Notes: a model not told the origin generated them from the sequence alone. A stretch of DNA of 64,000 bases from DASRHT01 sp035293765 (GCA_035293765.1 DATGMF010000056.1:248001-312000); one strand, 5' to 3'; positions 41,894 to 51,003 are shown, numbered from the stretch's first letter. Made by a program: numbers and translations.

Positions 41894-43071
41894 TCGGCTG
41901 GCTTTATCTTCCTATTTCCGATGAAAAGGCTAACCCTGTTTGCAAATAGCGTTACGTCCCTGAAAGCTCCAAATGGGCTAGCTTTGAGTAGGTTAGCAAG
42001 TTTCAAGATCTGCCCTTTCACAAGGTTCTCGTTTGCGCCTAAACCTTTTGCTAAAGTGAGCGCAGCATCCGCGCTAATTACAGCATCCTGATAGTCTCCT
42101 TTAGCTATCAATGCTTCTGCTTGTAATATTTGTACCAGACACCGCCTACGCATAAATTTTGGGGAGACAGCATCGTAAGCTAGTTCAATCTGCTCAAATG
42201 CAGCTTTATGATCTTCCTGATCAAGAAAAATTCTTGCACCTCGGATATAGCAATATCCTGTATCTGCTTGAATGGTCGCGGTATCCCAGGATGCAACTTT
42301 TCTCGCGATAGCTGTAGACTTTTCAAGGAGCTTAGTGGCTCCTGGAACGCCACTTTTTGAATAAATTCTTGCGGCATCCAAAGACACAGCCCCAACTATT
42401 GCAGGAGGAAGTTTTAATGCAAGAGCCTCCTCAATATATTTTTGAGCATTGCCTAAGTCATCTTTACGATAGAGCACGCTGCTCAGATTCATCAAGCCTC
42501 CAGCTAGCAGGATCGGATCATTCAGCTTGCTGGCTAACGATACCGACCATCGTGAAAACCATTCTGCATGCTTGTAGTCTTGCTCTTCATATGCAATAGA
42601 GGCACCAAGTTGTGTGTACTGGCACAGGACATCCAATAGTTCCTTATTTTTGTGGTTGAGTCCCTTTGAGATATCGAATATTTGTTGTACCATCTCCTGA
42701 ACTTCCGCGATGCCACCGACGGACGCACCGGAGAAATATGCTTCGCTGTGATAGTGCAGAGTTCTCTTGAGGATGCTTGTGCTGTAGAGGTGTGTAGACC
42801 CTTTCGCAACATCTTCGAGTGAGATAACCCCAAGCATAATTGGAGCTATCCCTAAAATTTTTGCTAACTTTCTGCGCGTGACAATGCTGTCTAACCCTGT
42901 TCCAGAGTTTTCCATACGCGCTATCATGCTACGAGATACACCGAGTTCTTCTGCCAGTTGTTCTTGTGTCATACCTAACTTCTGTCGCCCCTGTCGCATC
43001 AGCTCCCCAGGATGGGGAAAACCTACTTCGTCGTAGTGCGTGCCTTCATATCCGAATGACTGCCAATCCAT
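41887..43071 (-). CDS. XRE family regulator with TPR-like repeats
   Basis: The 394-residue protein has an XRE helix-turn-helix near 25-75 (LMRQGRQKLGMTQEQLAEEL, GVSRSMIARMEN) and a long all-helical part with tetratricopeptide character (ALAKGLGANENLVKGQILKL and similar). This build is shared with Rap/PlcR-type and with many actinobacterial and ktedonobacterial regulators that sense peptides or partner proteins. It has a strong promoter and overlaps the next gene by seven bases, so the small PGDYL protein is its likely partner or effector. Confidence 0.8.
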   Translation of the reverse strand: MDWQSFGYEGTHYDEVGFPHPGELMRQGRQKLGMTQEQLAEELGVSRSMIARMENSGTGLDSIVTRRKLAKILGIAPIMLGVISLEDVAKGSTHLYSTSILKRTLHYHSEAYFSGASVGGIAEVQEMVQQIFDISKGLNHKNKELLDVLCQYTQLGASIAYEEQDYKHAEWFSRWSVSLASKLNDPILLAGGLMNLSSVLYRKDDLGNAQKYIEEALALKLPPAIVGAVSLDAARIYSKSGVPGATKLLEKSTAIARKVASWDTATIQADTGYCYIRGARIFLDQEDHKAAFEQIELAYDAVSPKFMRRRCLVQILQAEALIAKGDYQDAVISADAALTLAKGLGANENLVKGQILKLANLLKASPFGAFRDVTLFANRVSLFIGNRKIKPADC

Positions 43072-43102
43072 ATCTCACTTCCTCCCTCTATTACTTGTGG
43101 TA

Positions 43103-43131
43103 ATTATACGGTCTAGCATTTTTTATTGCAA
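43103..43131 (-). promoter_or_regulatory. Strong sigma-70-type promoter of the XRE-TPR gene
   Basis: TTGCAA (43131-43126) and a perfect TATAAT (43108-43103) lie 17 bases apart on the minus strand, about 32 bases before the ATG at 43071. Confidence 0.75.
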
Positions 43132-43149
43132 TAGGTGATTAAGGGACAG

Positions 43150-43170
43150 AATGTGAATTTTACTCACATT
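43150..43170. promoter_or_regulatory. Operator-like inverted repeat AATGTGA-N7-TCACATT
   Basis: Arms AATGTGA (43150-43156) and TCACATT (43164-43170) lie between the divergent XRE-TPR and 43222 genes. It resembles a CRP/FNR-class site (TGTGA-N6-TCACA) but with a seven-base spacer. It could also be the XRE protein's own site. Confidence 0.5.
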
Positions 43171-43221
43171 ACCGGAGCAATAATGTAGATATACCAGGGG
43201 TAAATACTGCGGAGGGTCGCA

Positions 43222-43527
43222 ATGGAATATTATTGCCATAAACCTGGGTCACAAGCAGAGATTGTGGCAACGGTGAACTATCTCAACAAGGTAGGTTGTA
43301 GCGTGGAGCCTGTAGCAATCGATGGCGTTATTTATTGTAAAGTTGTGTGTCCAGAGGGGACTGAGGAGGAGTTTATCGGGAATAATACGCTGCCAGATTA
43401 TGCTGTCAAGCTCCCATCTGGCGATAAGTTCTGCTTGAGAAAACTGTTCCACAGGCCGAAACTCCTGGCTGAACATGTTCAATGCGTCCTCTTTATTGCG
43501 CCGGAGGGAAATCATGCCGATCCCTAA
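43222..43527 (+). CDS. Hypothetical 101-residue protein
   Basis: GGAGGG lies five bases before the ATG, so translation is well supported. The protein is soluble, with five cysteines (YYCHKPG, GCSVEP, YCKVVCPEG, FCLRKLF, QCVLFI), and has no family I recognise. It overlaps the next gene by 14 bases. Confidence 0.6.
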   Translation: MEYYCHKPGSQAEIVATVNYLNKVGCSVEPVAIDGVIYCKVVCPEGTEEEFIGNNTLPDYAVKLPSGDKFCLRKLFHRPKLLAEHVQCVLFIAPEGNHADP

Positions 43528-43840
43528 AGTTGCTCTCTCCAGGATTGAACTTGAGAGGGACGAATCATTACATCTGACGCGCCTCCTTCTCTCGCGCACG
43601 TATAGCCCGCATATCTCATGTTATATCAGGGAGGTGATTGAGAAGATTGCAGCCTCCCCGACCATCGAACTCGGAGGGATGGCGCTGGCTGTGCTCAATA
43701 CGACGCTTAATTCGATCATTGCCGATACGTCAACCGAACAGGCGGATGTATTGAGGCTGAGCAATATCCTCTACAAAGTACAACAGCAGATAGCCGAACG
43801 CATGAAAGAGATACTCGCTCAGGCTCCGCTCTCGCATTAA
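43514..43840 (+). CDS. Hypothetical 108-residue helical protein
   Basis: The ATG at 43514 follows GGAGGG by five bases, the same arrangement as for the gene it overlaps, so the longer frame from 43475 is not needed. The product is soluble and mostly helical (RIELERDESLHLTRLLLSRT, then LNTTLNSIIADTSTEQADVL and VQQQIAERMKEI). No family is recognised. Its stop abuts the stop of the converging DinB gene. With its overlapped neighbour it probably forms a two-gene unit. Confidence 0.6.
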   Translation: MPIPKVALSRIELERDESLHLTRLLLSRTYSPHISCYIREVIEKIAASPTIELGGMALAVLNTTLNSIIADTSTEQADVLRLSNILYKVQQQIAERMKEILAQAPLSH

Positions 43841-44305
43841 TTAACGCACGCCCCATTCCCAGAGGCCGAAGGATGTTTTTTTGTCCAGGGGGTGGCCGGA
43901 TTGGGTGAGGGCGAGACAGATTTCGCCGCGATGATAGGATTCGTGGGAGATCAGGTAGCCCAGGAAGGCGACAGCGTGGGGCTTGAAGCCTTTGATTTTA
44001 TTGCCGTGCTCCAGGCCATTTCTAAGCAGGATGGCGATGGCTTCGCCCGATTGCGAGAGGGCGTGCAGGAGCAGCGTTTTCTCCGTAGCCCGCTCGTTTT
44101 CGATCTTCTCCAGCCCTTCCAGCAACTGGGGAGCCGCAGATTTGAGCCACATCAGCCGCACATTGTGGATATGGGCGAACATCGCGCCGACGCTGCGCCC
44201 CTTCGAAGCTGCAAAGCCTGACAACGCTTCGGGAGGGATGGCGTCAAGCAGGTACAGGTTGACGCGGTTATGGATATTCCAGGTATCCAGCAATTGTTCT
44301 TCCAT
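43841..44305 (-). CDS. DinB/YfiT-like four-helix protein
   Basis: The 154-residue protein has the DinB fold, a four-helix bundle with a three-histidine metal site: His in MFAHIHNVRLMW near 43-54, and HESYHRGEICLAL near 129-141. DinB proteins include thiol transferases for bacillithiol or mycothiol and many of unknown role. The ATG at 44305 is used; the TTG one codon before is not needed. It lies 27 bases after the SCO gene. Confidence 0.85.
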   Translation of the reverse strand: MEEQLLDTWNIHNRVNLYLLDAIPPEALSGFAASKGRSVGAMFAHIHNVRLMWLKSAAPQLLEGLEKIENERATEKTLLLHALSQSGEAIAILLRNGLEHGNKIKGFKPHAVAFLGYLISHESYHRGEICLALTQSGHPLDKKTSFGLWEWGVR

Positions 44306-44332
44306 CAAAATGCCATCCTTCCCTTACGCAGG

Positions 44333-44980
44333 CTACTCTTTCAGTAGCGTCCTGAGGTTTGCCGTCAGTTGGGCGGGCGTGAAGTCGTTATCCATGAAGA
44401 CGCGCTCATTGCCTTGCTTGTCGATTACGTAGAGGCCCAGGCTATGGTTGACCGTTTGCTGCTGCGGTTGCGCATAGACGTTATAGGCGTTCCAGATGGG
44501 TGAAAGGGTAGCGTGTGTGCCTATGAGATAGTGCCAGTAATCCTGCATATTGTGCTTGCGCGAGAAGTCGAGCGCAGCCGCGACCGTATCGTGGGCGGGA
44601 TCTGTGCTGACCGATATGACCGCGACCTTCTGCGCATCGCCGCCCAGACTTTGCATCACCGTATGCAATTTCTCGGCGGTCAGCGGGCACTGATCGGGGC
44701 AACTGGTGTATAAGAATGTTAGCACCACCGGTTTCCCTTTGAATTGCGAGAGCGCGACCTGCTGGCCGAACTGATCGGTCAGGCGAAAGTCTGGAGCAGG
44801 CAGGCCGCCCAGGTCGGTCCCCATCAAACCAGACGCGCTCGCGTTATTTGTGCCGGTATTGCCGGGGATGGCTGGCACGCTGCTGCGGTTATGTTGCAGC
44901 AGCGTCACCAGTGCCACCACCAGGAGCGCCAGCGTCACAACAGAGAGCCGTGAGGCCAGACGCCAGTTTATGTTCATCAT
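44333..44980 (-). CDS. SCO1/SenC family copper chaperone
   Basis: SCO proteins insert copper into the CuA centre of oxidase subunit II. The 215-residue protein has an N-terminal membrane anchor (about 13-28) and a thioredoxin fold outside the membrane, with the copper/redox motif YTSCPDQCPLTAEK near 92-105 (C-x3-C) and the distal His in NHSLGLYVIDKQG. AGAGG stands before two possible ATGs (44980 and 44977). The leader is made of repeat copy D. It opens a block devoted to the caa3 oxidase. Confidence 0.92.
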   Translation of the reverse strand: MMNINWRLASRLSVVTLALLVVALVTLLQHNRSSVPAIPGNTGTNNASASGLMGTDLGGLPAPDFRLTDQFGQQVALSQFKGKPVVLTFLYTSCPDQCPLTAEKLHTVMQSLGGDAQKVAVISVSTDPAHDTVAAALDFSRKHNMQDYWHYLIGTHATLSPIWNAYNVYAQPQQQTVNHSLGLYVIDKQGNERVFMDNDFTPAQLTANLRTLLKE

Positions 44981-44990
44981 CTTTCCTCTA

Positions 44991-45076
44991 GTGCATTTCC
45001 ACTTGACTTCTTCAGGTTTAATGTTATCCTCCTCCTCAAAGAGGCGGCGGAATTGTTGGCTTGCTCGCCCCGATTA
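44991..45076 (-). repeat. Interspersed repeat, copy D (reverse orientation)
   Basis: On the minus strand this copy runs from the ctaAB stop codon to GTCAAGTGGAAATGCAC at 45007-44991, directly before the AGAGG of the SCO gene. It matches copy C well through CGAGCAAGCC and copies A and B through GCCGCCTC and the 3' end. It lacks the first 12 bases. Confidence 0.75.
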
Positions 45077-46915
45077 AGGGATTGAAACATGTACCACGCG
45101 GTCAACGACCATCACCGCAAAGATAGCGGCGAGATAACAGTTCGAATACCAGAAAAGGGTACGCGCCCAACTTTTTGTCTGATCGATCATCAGGCGTATC
45201 GCCATATAGATCAGGATGCCGCCCAGGATCAAGGCTGAGGCCAGGTAGATGTAGCCCATTGTGTGAATCACGAAAAGCATCATGGTAACAGCCAGCAGCA
45301 GCAGCGAATAGAGCAGAATCTGCTTGCGCGTCTCGCGTTCGCCCATCACCACCGGCAGCATAGGCACGCGCGCCTTCTCATAATCTTTCTGGATTAGCAG
45401 TGAGAGCGCCCAGAAGTGCGGTGGGGTCCAGTAGAAAATGATGGCAAAGAGCCAGATCGCAGGCAGCGTAATCGTATTGGTGACAGCCGCCCAGCCAACC
45501 AGCACGGGAACCGCGCCAGCCGCGCCGCCAATCACAATATTTTGCGCCGAAGTGCGCTTCAATCCAAGCGTATAGACGAAGACGTAGAAGAGGATGGCCG
45601 AGAACGCCAGGACCGCGCTCAGCAGGTTGACGAACGCGTCCAGGATAATAAAGGAGCCAATGCCCAGGATAATGCCGAAGATCAGGGCATGGGTTGGCTG
45701 TACTTTGCCAGCGGGCAGTGAGCGGCGCTGCGTTCGTCCCATAATCTGGTCAATATCGCGATCAATATAGCAGTTGATGCAGTTCGCGCTGCCCGCCGCC
45801 ATCGCGCCACCGAGCAGGGTTGCCACTGTCAGCAGCAGGGGCGGAAGCCCCTGATAAGCGATAGCCATTGCTGCCACCGTCGTGCCTAAAAGCAGCACGG
45901 TGACGTGCGGCTTCATCAGATCAATGTAGCTGGAGATGGTCTGGCGCACGCGCCCAACTTCTTTTTGCGGCTCCTGCTCAGCTATTGGACTCTCTTCCTG
46001 GCTCTGCTCAGTTTCAGCAGTTTTAGGCGTTGCGCGTAGCTGTCGTGCGGCCAGCACTGCCAGAATGACCAGGCTGCCCCACACGGCGGTAGCCAGCGCG
46101 AGGTGCAGACCGGCGATAAAGGTTGGCTTATTCCAGAGCACAACCAGCGCGCCAACGGAGGCTTGAGCCACAAAAAGAACGCCAGCCGCTACCGCGACCC
46201 ATGCCTGTCCGGGAGCCACGGCGCGGCGACGCCAGGCCGAAATCAGCGTCCAGACGAGCACCAGACCCACGATGGTTGCGACGGTACGATGCAGCATATT
46301 GATATCGCTCAGGTGGAAGCGGACCGCCCAATCGGGAGCTGCTCCGCACAGCGGCCAGCCAGGGCAGGCCAGCGAGGCGCCCGTACCGACGACATAGGAG
46401 CCGCTTAACATCAAGCCGTAGACCAGCAAGGCGTTGGTCATAGCGAGACGAACAAACTTGCGGGTTTTGTCAGGATGCTCGGTGTTGGGTTTGCTGGTAC
46501 CAGCCATAATCGCAACGGTGATTACCAATGCGAAGATTACCAGAGCCGTTCCCAGGTGAGCCGTGATGATGGTAGCTGGTAGCTTCCAGAGGACCGTCAG
46601 GGCGCCCAGCACAATCTGAATGGCGAGAAAGACTGGCGCGACCAGCGCGGGGATAAGGATCTGCTTTTCGCGCCGCGCCCAGAGAAGCGCGCCAATCGCC
46701 AGGGCTATCACAAGCACACTGACGATAGAGGCGGTATAGCGGTGGACCTCTTCCAGCAGTGCGCCAATATCCGGCATGGTAAATACTTTGCCATAACAGA
46801 GCGGCCAGTCAGGGCAGCTTAACCCGGCATTATTTACGCGCACGGTGCCACCCAGCGAAATTAAAAGATAAGTAAATGCAACCGCCAGCCATCCAATACG
46901 GCGTATAATTTTCAT
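45074..46915 (-). CDS. Fused haem A synthase - haem O synthase (CtaA-CtaB)
   Basis: The 613-residue membrane protein joins two enzymes of haem A synthesis. The CtaA half (1-300) has eight segments with the cysteine loops NNAGLSCPDWPLCYGKV near 29-45 and GASLACPGWPLCGAAPDW, and the haem-binding His residues in HRYTASIV, TAHLGTAL, HRTVATIV and LHLALATAV. The CtaB half (about 330-610) has the prenyltransferase motif NCINCYIDRDIDQIMGRTQ near 385 and a second YWTPPHFWALSLL motif. Order in the chain is opposite to the pathway: CtaB makes haem O, which CtaA then oxidises. Confidence 0.94.
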   Translation of the reverse strand: MKIIRRIGWLAVAFTYLLISLGGTVRVNNAGLSCPDWPLCYGKVFTMPDIGALLEEVHRYTASIVSVLVIALAIGALLWARREKQILIPALVAPVFLAIQIVLGALTVLWKLPATIITAHLGTALVIFALVITVAIMAGTSKPNTEHPDKTRKFVRLAMTNALLVYGLMLSGSYVVGTGASLACPGWPLCGAAPDWAVRFHLSDINMLHRTVATIVGLVLVWTLISAWRRRAVAPGQAWVAVAAGVLFVAQASVGALVVLWNKPTFIAGLHLALATAVWGSLVILAVLAARQLRATPKTAETEQSQEESPIAEQEPQKEVGRVRQTISSYIDLMKPHVTVLLLGTTVAAMAIAYQGLPPLLLTVATLLGGAMAAGSANCINCYIDRDIDQIMGRTQRRSLPAGKVQPTHALIFGIILGIGSFIILDAFVNLLSAVLAFSAILFYVFVYTLGLKRTSAQNIVIGGAAGAVPVLVGWAAVTNTITLPAIWLFAIIFYWTPPHFWALSLLIQKDYEKARVPMLPVVMGERETRKQILLYSLLLLAVTMMLFVIHTMGYIYLASALILGGILIYMAIRLMIDQTKSWARTLFWYSNCYLAAIFAVMVVDRVVHVSIP

Positions 46916-47107
46916 AAGAATATCCCCTTTAAAGGTATCCCGTTTGGTAGATATTTCGACGCATACTATTGTCGTAGCCTCTCCTGATACTTCCCTTGCA
47001 ACGCGTGGGGGACACCTTACAATCGCCTGAACGCCGCAATCTCTCTTGCCCCGCTTTCCCTCTCCTGCTATAGTATGTATCAGGAAACACTGGAAAGGTC
47101 ACTACAC

Positions 47108-47980
47108 ATGCACGCGGATATTGGGGTGGATTTCTGGCTTACGCAATGGAACTGGCAGCCATCGATTATCATCGGGACGGTACTGGCTATTGGCCTCTAC
47201 CTCTATGCGGTAGGGCCATTGCGCGTCAAGTATCACCTTGCCCCGGAGGTGAAAACGAGCCAGGTAGTCGCCTTTTTACTGGGAATAAATCTTATTTTCC
47301 TCTCGCTCTTTTCGCCGCTCGACAAACTGGGTGATGACTACCTTTTCAGTGCGCACATGGTGCAACATCTCTTTCTCACTATCATCGGCCCACCGCTATT
47401 AGTCGCTGGAACACCTGGATGGCTGATTCAGCCGCTTGTGCGGAAGCGTGTGGTATTGCGCATTGGCAAGCTGCTGACGCATCCCGCGGTAGCGTTTTTC
47501 CTCTTTAATGCCAACTTCTGGCTCTGGCATGCGCCGTCCCTGTATGACGCGACCCTGTTCGACCAGAACCTGCATATCCTGGAGCATCTGACGTTCATCG
47601 TGCTGGGAGTGATCTACTGGTGGCCCGTCTTTGGCCCCGCAGTGGATGGCCTGTCCCATCTCTCGATTGGCGGACAGGTGCTCTATATCTTCCTGGGAGG
47701 TATGCCTACTGTGGCGCTGGGAGCCGGTTTAACCTTTGCTCCACCGTTATATACACCGTACATTTATGCCCCTCGCGTCTGGGGCATCTCTCCCGCTGTG
47801 GATCAGCAGTTGGGGGGCTTGATTATGTGGGTGCCCGCCAATCTGGCCTATATCGTGGTGGTGAGCGTGCTCTTTATTCGCTGGATGCAGGCGCAAGATG
47901 CAAAGCAGCGGGCGGAGGAAGCCAGAAGGTACGAGGCTGGAATAGAAGAAGAGGCGGAGGAGGCTGTAGACCTGGCATAG
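47108..47980 (+). CDS. ctaG: Cytochrome c oxidase assembly factor CtaG (caa3 type)
   Basis: The 290-residue protein has seven membrane segments of the caa3_CtaG family, which helps copper reach oxidase subunit I. Conserved stretches are YLFSAHMVQHLFLTIIGPPL near 79-98 and NFWLWHAPSLYD, with the paired His expected for copper handling, then EHLTFIVLGVIYWWPVFGP. The C terminus is a charged helix (QAQDAKQRAEEARRYEAG). The ATG at 47108 has GGAAAGG nine bases upstream; an ATG at 47075 lacks one. It leads the oxidase operon and is divergent from ctaAB. Confidence 0.9.
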   Translation: MHADIGVDFWLTQWNWQPSIIIGTVLAIGLYLYAVGPLRVKYHLAPEVKTSQVVAFLLGINLIFLSLFSPLDKLGDDYLFSAHMVQHLFLTIIGPPLLVAGTPGWLIQPLVRKRVVLRIGKLLTHPAVAFFLFNANFWLWHAPSLYDATLFDQNLHILEHLTFIVLGVIYWWPVFGPAVDGLSHLSIGGQVLYIFLGGMPTVALGAGLTFAPPLYTPYIYAPRVWGISPAVDQQLGGLIMWVPANLAYIVVVSVLFIRWMQAQDAKQRAEEARRYEAGIEEEAEEAVDLA

Positions 47981-48168
47981 CCAGTAGTTCCCTGGCAAGG
48001 CGAGCGGTATTCAGGCGCTTGTAAGGTTCCCTCAAGGAACTGCAAGCCCGCTGTCAGGGTTGCTGGTTACACTACAGCAGTAAAGTGGAAGGAGTGTCGC
48101 TGCTTTCGATACATATACTCGCCCATCGTCAAAAACCAAAACTTTTATTAGGAGATGGAGATAAAGAC

Positions 48169-49245
48169 GTGAGGACGCCGTTATTTCGTGGGACTAAGCG
48201 CTGGTTGCTGCTCGTTACCAGTATGCTGCTGTTCTCAATATTGTTTGTTGCCTGTGGGCAGGGGAACCCGCCCTCGATCCTGGATACCGCCGGGCCTATC
48301 GCGGCCAGCGAGAGCGGGGTATTCTGGGCGATTCTGATCATTGCCACCATCGTTTTTGTAGTAGTAGAGAGTATCCTGATCTTCTTTATTATTCGTTATC
48401 GCGGACGACCAGGAGATCCTGCGCCGAGACAGGTGCATGGCAATACCACCGTTGAAATAGCCTGGACGATTGCCCCGGCCATCTTTCTTATCGTTGTGCT
48501 CATCTTCACCATTCGCGGCCTCTTCGAAGTGGCCCCGTCAGCGATGCCATCAGGCGTTACGGTTGAGGTGGAAGCGATAGGGCATCAGTGGTGGTGGGAA
48601 TTTTACTATCCGCAATATCATATCACGACAGCCGACTCTATGATGGTCCCGGTGGGTACGACAGTGCATGTGACATTGTACTCGAACAATGTGATTCACA
48701 GCTTCTGGGTGCCTCAGATTACCGGTAAGACCGACGTTATTCCAGGCCACATGAACGATAAGTGGTTTGTGGTTGATAAGGACAAGCCGGGGAAATACCT
48801 GGGCATTTGCGCCGAGTATTGTGGCACACAGCACGCGAATATGCGCTTTGAAGTCGTTGCCACCTCGTCGGATGCATTCCAGACCTGGATCAGCACGCAG
48901 CAGCAAGCGGCGGTGGCTCCAAACGGCGGGCTTGCGGCTGATGGCGCTAAAATCTTCGCCAACCAGTGTACTGGCTGCCACGGGATCGTCGGCGTCAATT
49001 TGAAGACTGAGGATGATCCCAGCACCGCCTGCAATAATCCCAATACCCCCTGCCTGGTTGGACCCAATCTCACCCATTTTGGCAGTCGCGACTTTATTGC
49101 TGGCGGCGTGCTGGACAATAATCCAGCGAACCTGGCGAAGTGGCTGAAGGACACGCAGGCCGTCAAACCTGGGAATGATATGGTCGTGCAATTGACGAAT
49201 GACCAGATAAACGCGCTTGTAGCGTATCTAGAGAGTCTGAAATAA
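48169..49245 (+). CDS. ctaC: Cytochrome c oxidase subunit II with fused cytochrome c domain
   Basis: Subunit II takes electrons through CuA. The 358-residue protein has a signal and lipobox-like end FVACGQG (Cys29), two membrane segments (about 47-72 and 94-114), and a cupredoxin domain with the aromatic GHQWWWEFYYPQY and the CuA ligands in NVIHSFWVPQ and CAEYCGTQHANM. A C-terminal class I cytochrome c has the haem site CTGCH near 265 and a distal Met in GNDMVVQL. This is the caa3 design. The start is GTG at 48169 after GGAGAT. A hairpin GCTTG..GTTCC/GGAAC..CAAGC lies upstream at 48019-48048. Confidence 0.95.
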   Translation: MRTPLFRGTKRWLLLVTSMLLFSILFVACGQGNPPSILDTAGPIAASESGVFWAILIIATIVFVVVESILIFFIIRYRGRPGDPAPRQVHGNTTVEIAWTIAPAIFLIVVLIFTIRGLFEVAPSAMPSGVTVEVEAIGHQWWWEFYYPQYHITTADSMMVPVGTTVHVTLYSNNVIHSFWVPQITGKTDVIPGHMNDKWFVVDKDKPGKYLGICAEYCGTQHANMRFEVVATSSDAFQTWISTQQQAAVAPNGGLAADGAKIFANQCTGCHGIVGVNLKTEDDPSTACNNPNTPCLVGPNLTHFGSRDFIAGGVLDNNPANLAKWLKDTQAVKPGNDMVVQLTNDQINALVAYLESLK

Positions 49246-49302
49246 TCCAGATAAGCCCATCTACCCTGTAATTGGCAGGACTAGACGTTGGAGGAATTGC
49301 TC

Positions 49303-50994
49303 ATGGCAACCCGCACTATCGGCGAAGGTGCAACTACTACACTCGTTCGCCGGAGAGGCTTTAGCGAAAGCTATGTTGGTGAGTGGCTGACTACGACCGA
49401 CCATAAGCTGATCGGTATTATGTATATGCTCACCGGCTTCTTTTTCTTCCTTGTGGGCGGTATGGAAGCTCTCCTGATCCGCGCACAACTGGCTCAGCCG
49501 AATGGACAGGTGTTGAGCCCACAAACCTATAATGAAATTTTCACGATGCATGGCACGACCATGATCTTTCTCTTCGTGATCCCCACGCTGACCGGCTTTG
49601 GTAACTATGTGGTGCCGCTGATGATCGGCGCGCGCGACATGGCTTTCCCGCGTATGAATGCCTTTGGCTACTGGGTGCTGCTCTTCGGTGGTATTTTCCT
49701 CCAGGCGAGCTTCCTGGTTGGGCAGCCTCCCAATGGTGGCTGGTTTATGTATGCACCCCTTAGCGAGGCGAACTGCGGAGTGCATGCTGTCCAGTGTACG
49801 CCGGGCATGAATGCCGATTTCTGGGTTCTGGGCGTGCTGCTGCTGGGCGTCTCCTCGATTGCGGGCTCGCTCAATTTTGTGGTGACGATCCTCAAGTTGC
49901 GCGCTCCCGGTATGAGCATCAACCGCATGCCGTTGTTCTCGTGGATGACGCTGGTTACGGCCTTCCTGCTGCTGTTTGCGCTGCCCAGCCTGACCGCCGC
50001 TTCTGTCCTGCTGCTGCTGGATCGCCATCTCGGGACGCACTTCTATCAATACGCGTTTGGCGGCGATCCCTTGCTCTGGCAACATCTCTTCTGGTCGTTT
50101 GGGCATCCAGAGGTGTATATCCTGATCTTGCCCGCCTTTGGCATTATCTCAGAAGTGCTGCCGGTGTTCGCGCGTAAGCCAATTTTTGGCTATACCTTTA
50201 TTGCCTGGTCCGGCGTGGCTATCGGCTTCCTGAGCTTTACTGTATGGGCGCACCACATGTTCGCGGTTGGCCTGCCTCCCATTGCGCAGGCATTCTTCGC
50301 CACCAGCACGACGCTGATCGCAATCCCAACGGCTGTTAAGATCTTCAACTGGCTGGCGACGATCTGGGGGGGGAAGATCAACTTCAAAGCCCCGATGTTG
50401 TTCGCGCTTGGCTTTATTGCCATGTTCCTGATCGGCGGCCTGAACGGCGTGGCTCTGGCGGTTGTGCCTTTTGACTATCAGGTGACGGATACCTACTTTG
50501 TGATAGCTCACCTGCATTATGTGCTCTTTGGCGGTACCGCCTTCGGCATCTTCGCAGGCATCTATTACTGGTTCCCCAAGTTCAGCGGGAAGATGCTGAG
50601 CGAGCGCCTGGGAAAATGGCATTTCTGGCTGATGTTGATCGGCGTGAACCTGACCTTCTTCCCCATGCACTTGCTGGGCATCTTTGGCATGCCACGCCGC
50701 ATCTATACGTACCCCAGCAATATTGCGACGTGGTCTGAACTGAACCTGTTGGCCTCCATTGGTGCGTTCATTATCGCCGTCTCGATCCTGGTGTTCCTGT
50801 ACAACTTTGTCATGACATTGAAGAATGGCGAGACTGCCCCCAGCGATCCCTGGGATGCCTTCACGCTGGAGTGGGATACCTCTTCTCCTCCTAAGAAGTA
50901 TAACTTCCTGACCATTCCAGTTGTGCGCAGTCGCCGCCCGTTCTATGATAAGAAGAACCCAGACGTTGCTGACTGGCGTTCGGTTATTCATTAA
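49303..50994 (+). CDS. ctaD: Cytochrome c oxidase subunit I
   Basis: The catalytic subunit carries haem a, haem a3 and CuB. The 563-residue protein has twelve membrane segments. Ligands and motifs are FTMHGTTMIFLFV (haem a His), SFGHPEVYILILPAFG (CuB His with cross-linked Tyr and the proton-path Glu-free PEVY), TVWAHHMFAVG (two CuB His) and DTYFVIAHLHYVLFGG (haem a3 and haem a His). There is no fused subunit III. The ATG at 49303 follows GGAGG by eight bases; a TTG at 49288 is less likely. Confidence 0.97.
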   Translation: MATRTIGEGATTTLVRRRGFSESYVGEWLTTTDHKLIGIMYMLTGFFFFLVGGMEALLIRAQLAQPNGQVLSPQTYNEIFTMHGTTMIFLFVIPTLTGFGNYVVPLMIGARDMAFPRMNAFGYWVLLFGGIFLQASFLVGQPPNGGWFMYAPLSEANCGVHAVQCTPGMNADFWVLGVLLLGVSSIAGSLNFVVTILKLRAPGMSINRMPLFSWMTLVTAFLLLFALPSLTAASVLLLLDRHLGTHFYQYAFGGDPLLWQHLFWSFGHPEVYILILPAFGIISEVLPVFARKPIFGYTFIAWSGVAIGFLSFTVWAHHMFAVGLPPIAQAFFATSTTLIAIPTAVKIFNWLATIWGGKINFKAPMLFALGFIAMFLIGGLNGVALAVVPFDYQVTDTYFVIAHLHYVLFGGTAFGIFAGIYYWFPKFSGKMLSERLGKWHFWLMLIGVNLTFFPMHLLGIFGMPRRIYTYPSNIATWSELNLLASIGAFIIAVSILVFLYNFVMTLKNGETAPSDPWDAFTLEWDTSSPPKKYNFLTIPVVRSRRPFYDKKNPDVADWRSVIH

Positions 50995-51003
50995 ACGATA
51001 GCT

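Noticed and set aside
49261..50106. 281-codon frame on the minus strand, and a similar one at 50149-51036
   Set aside because: Both are antisense to ctaD and show no family features.
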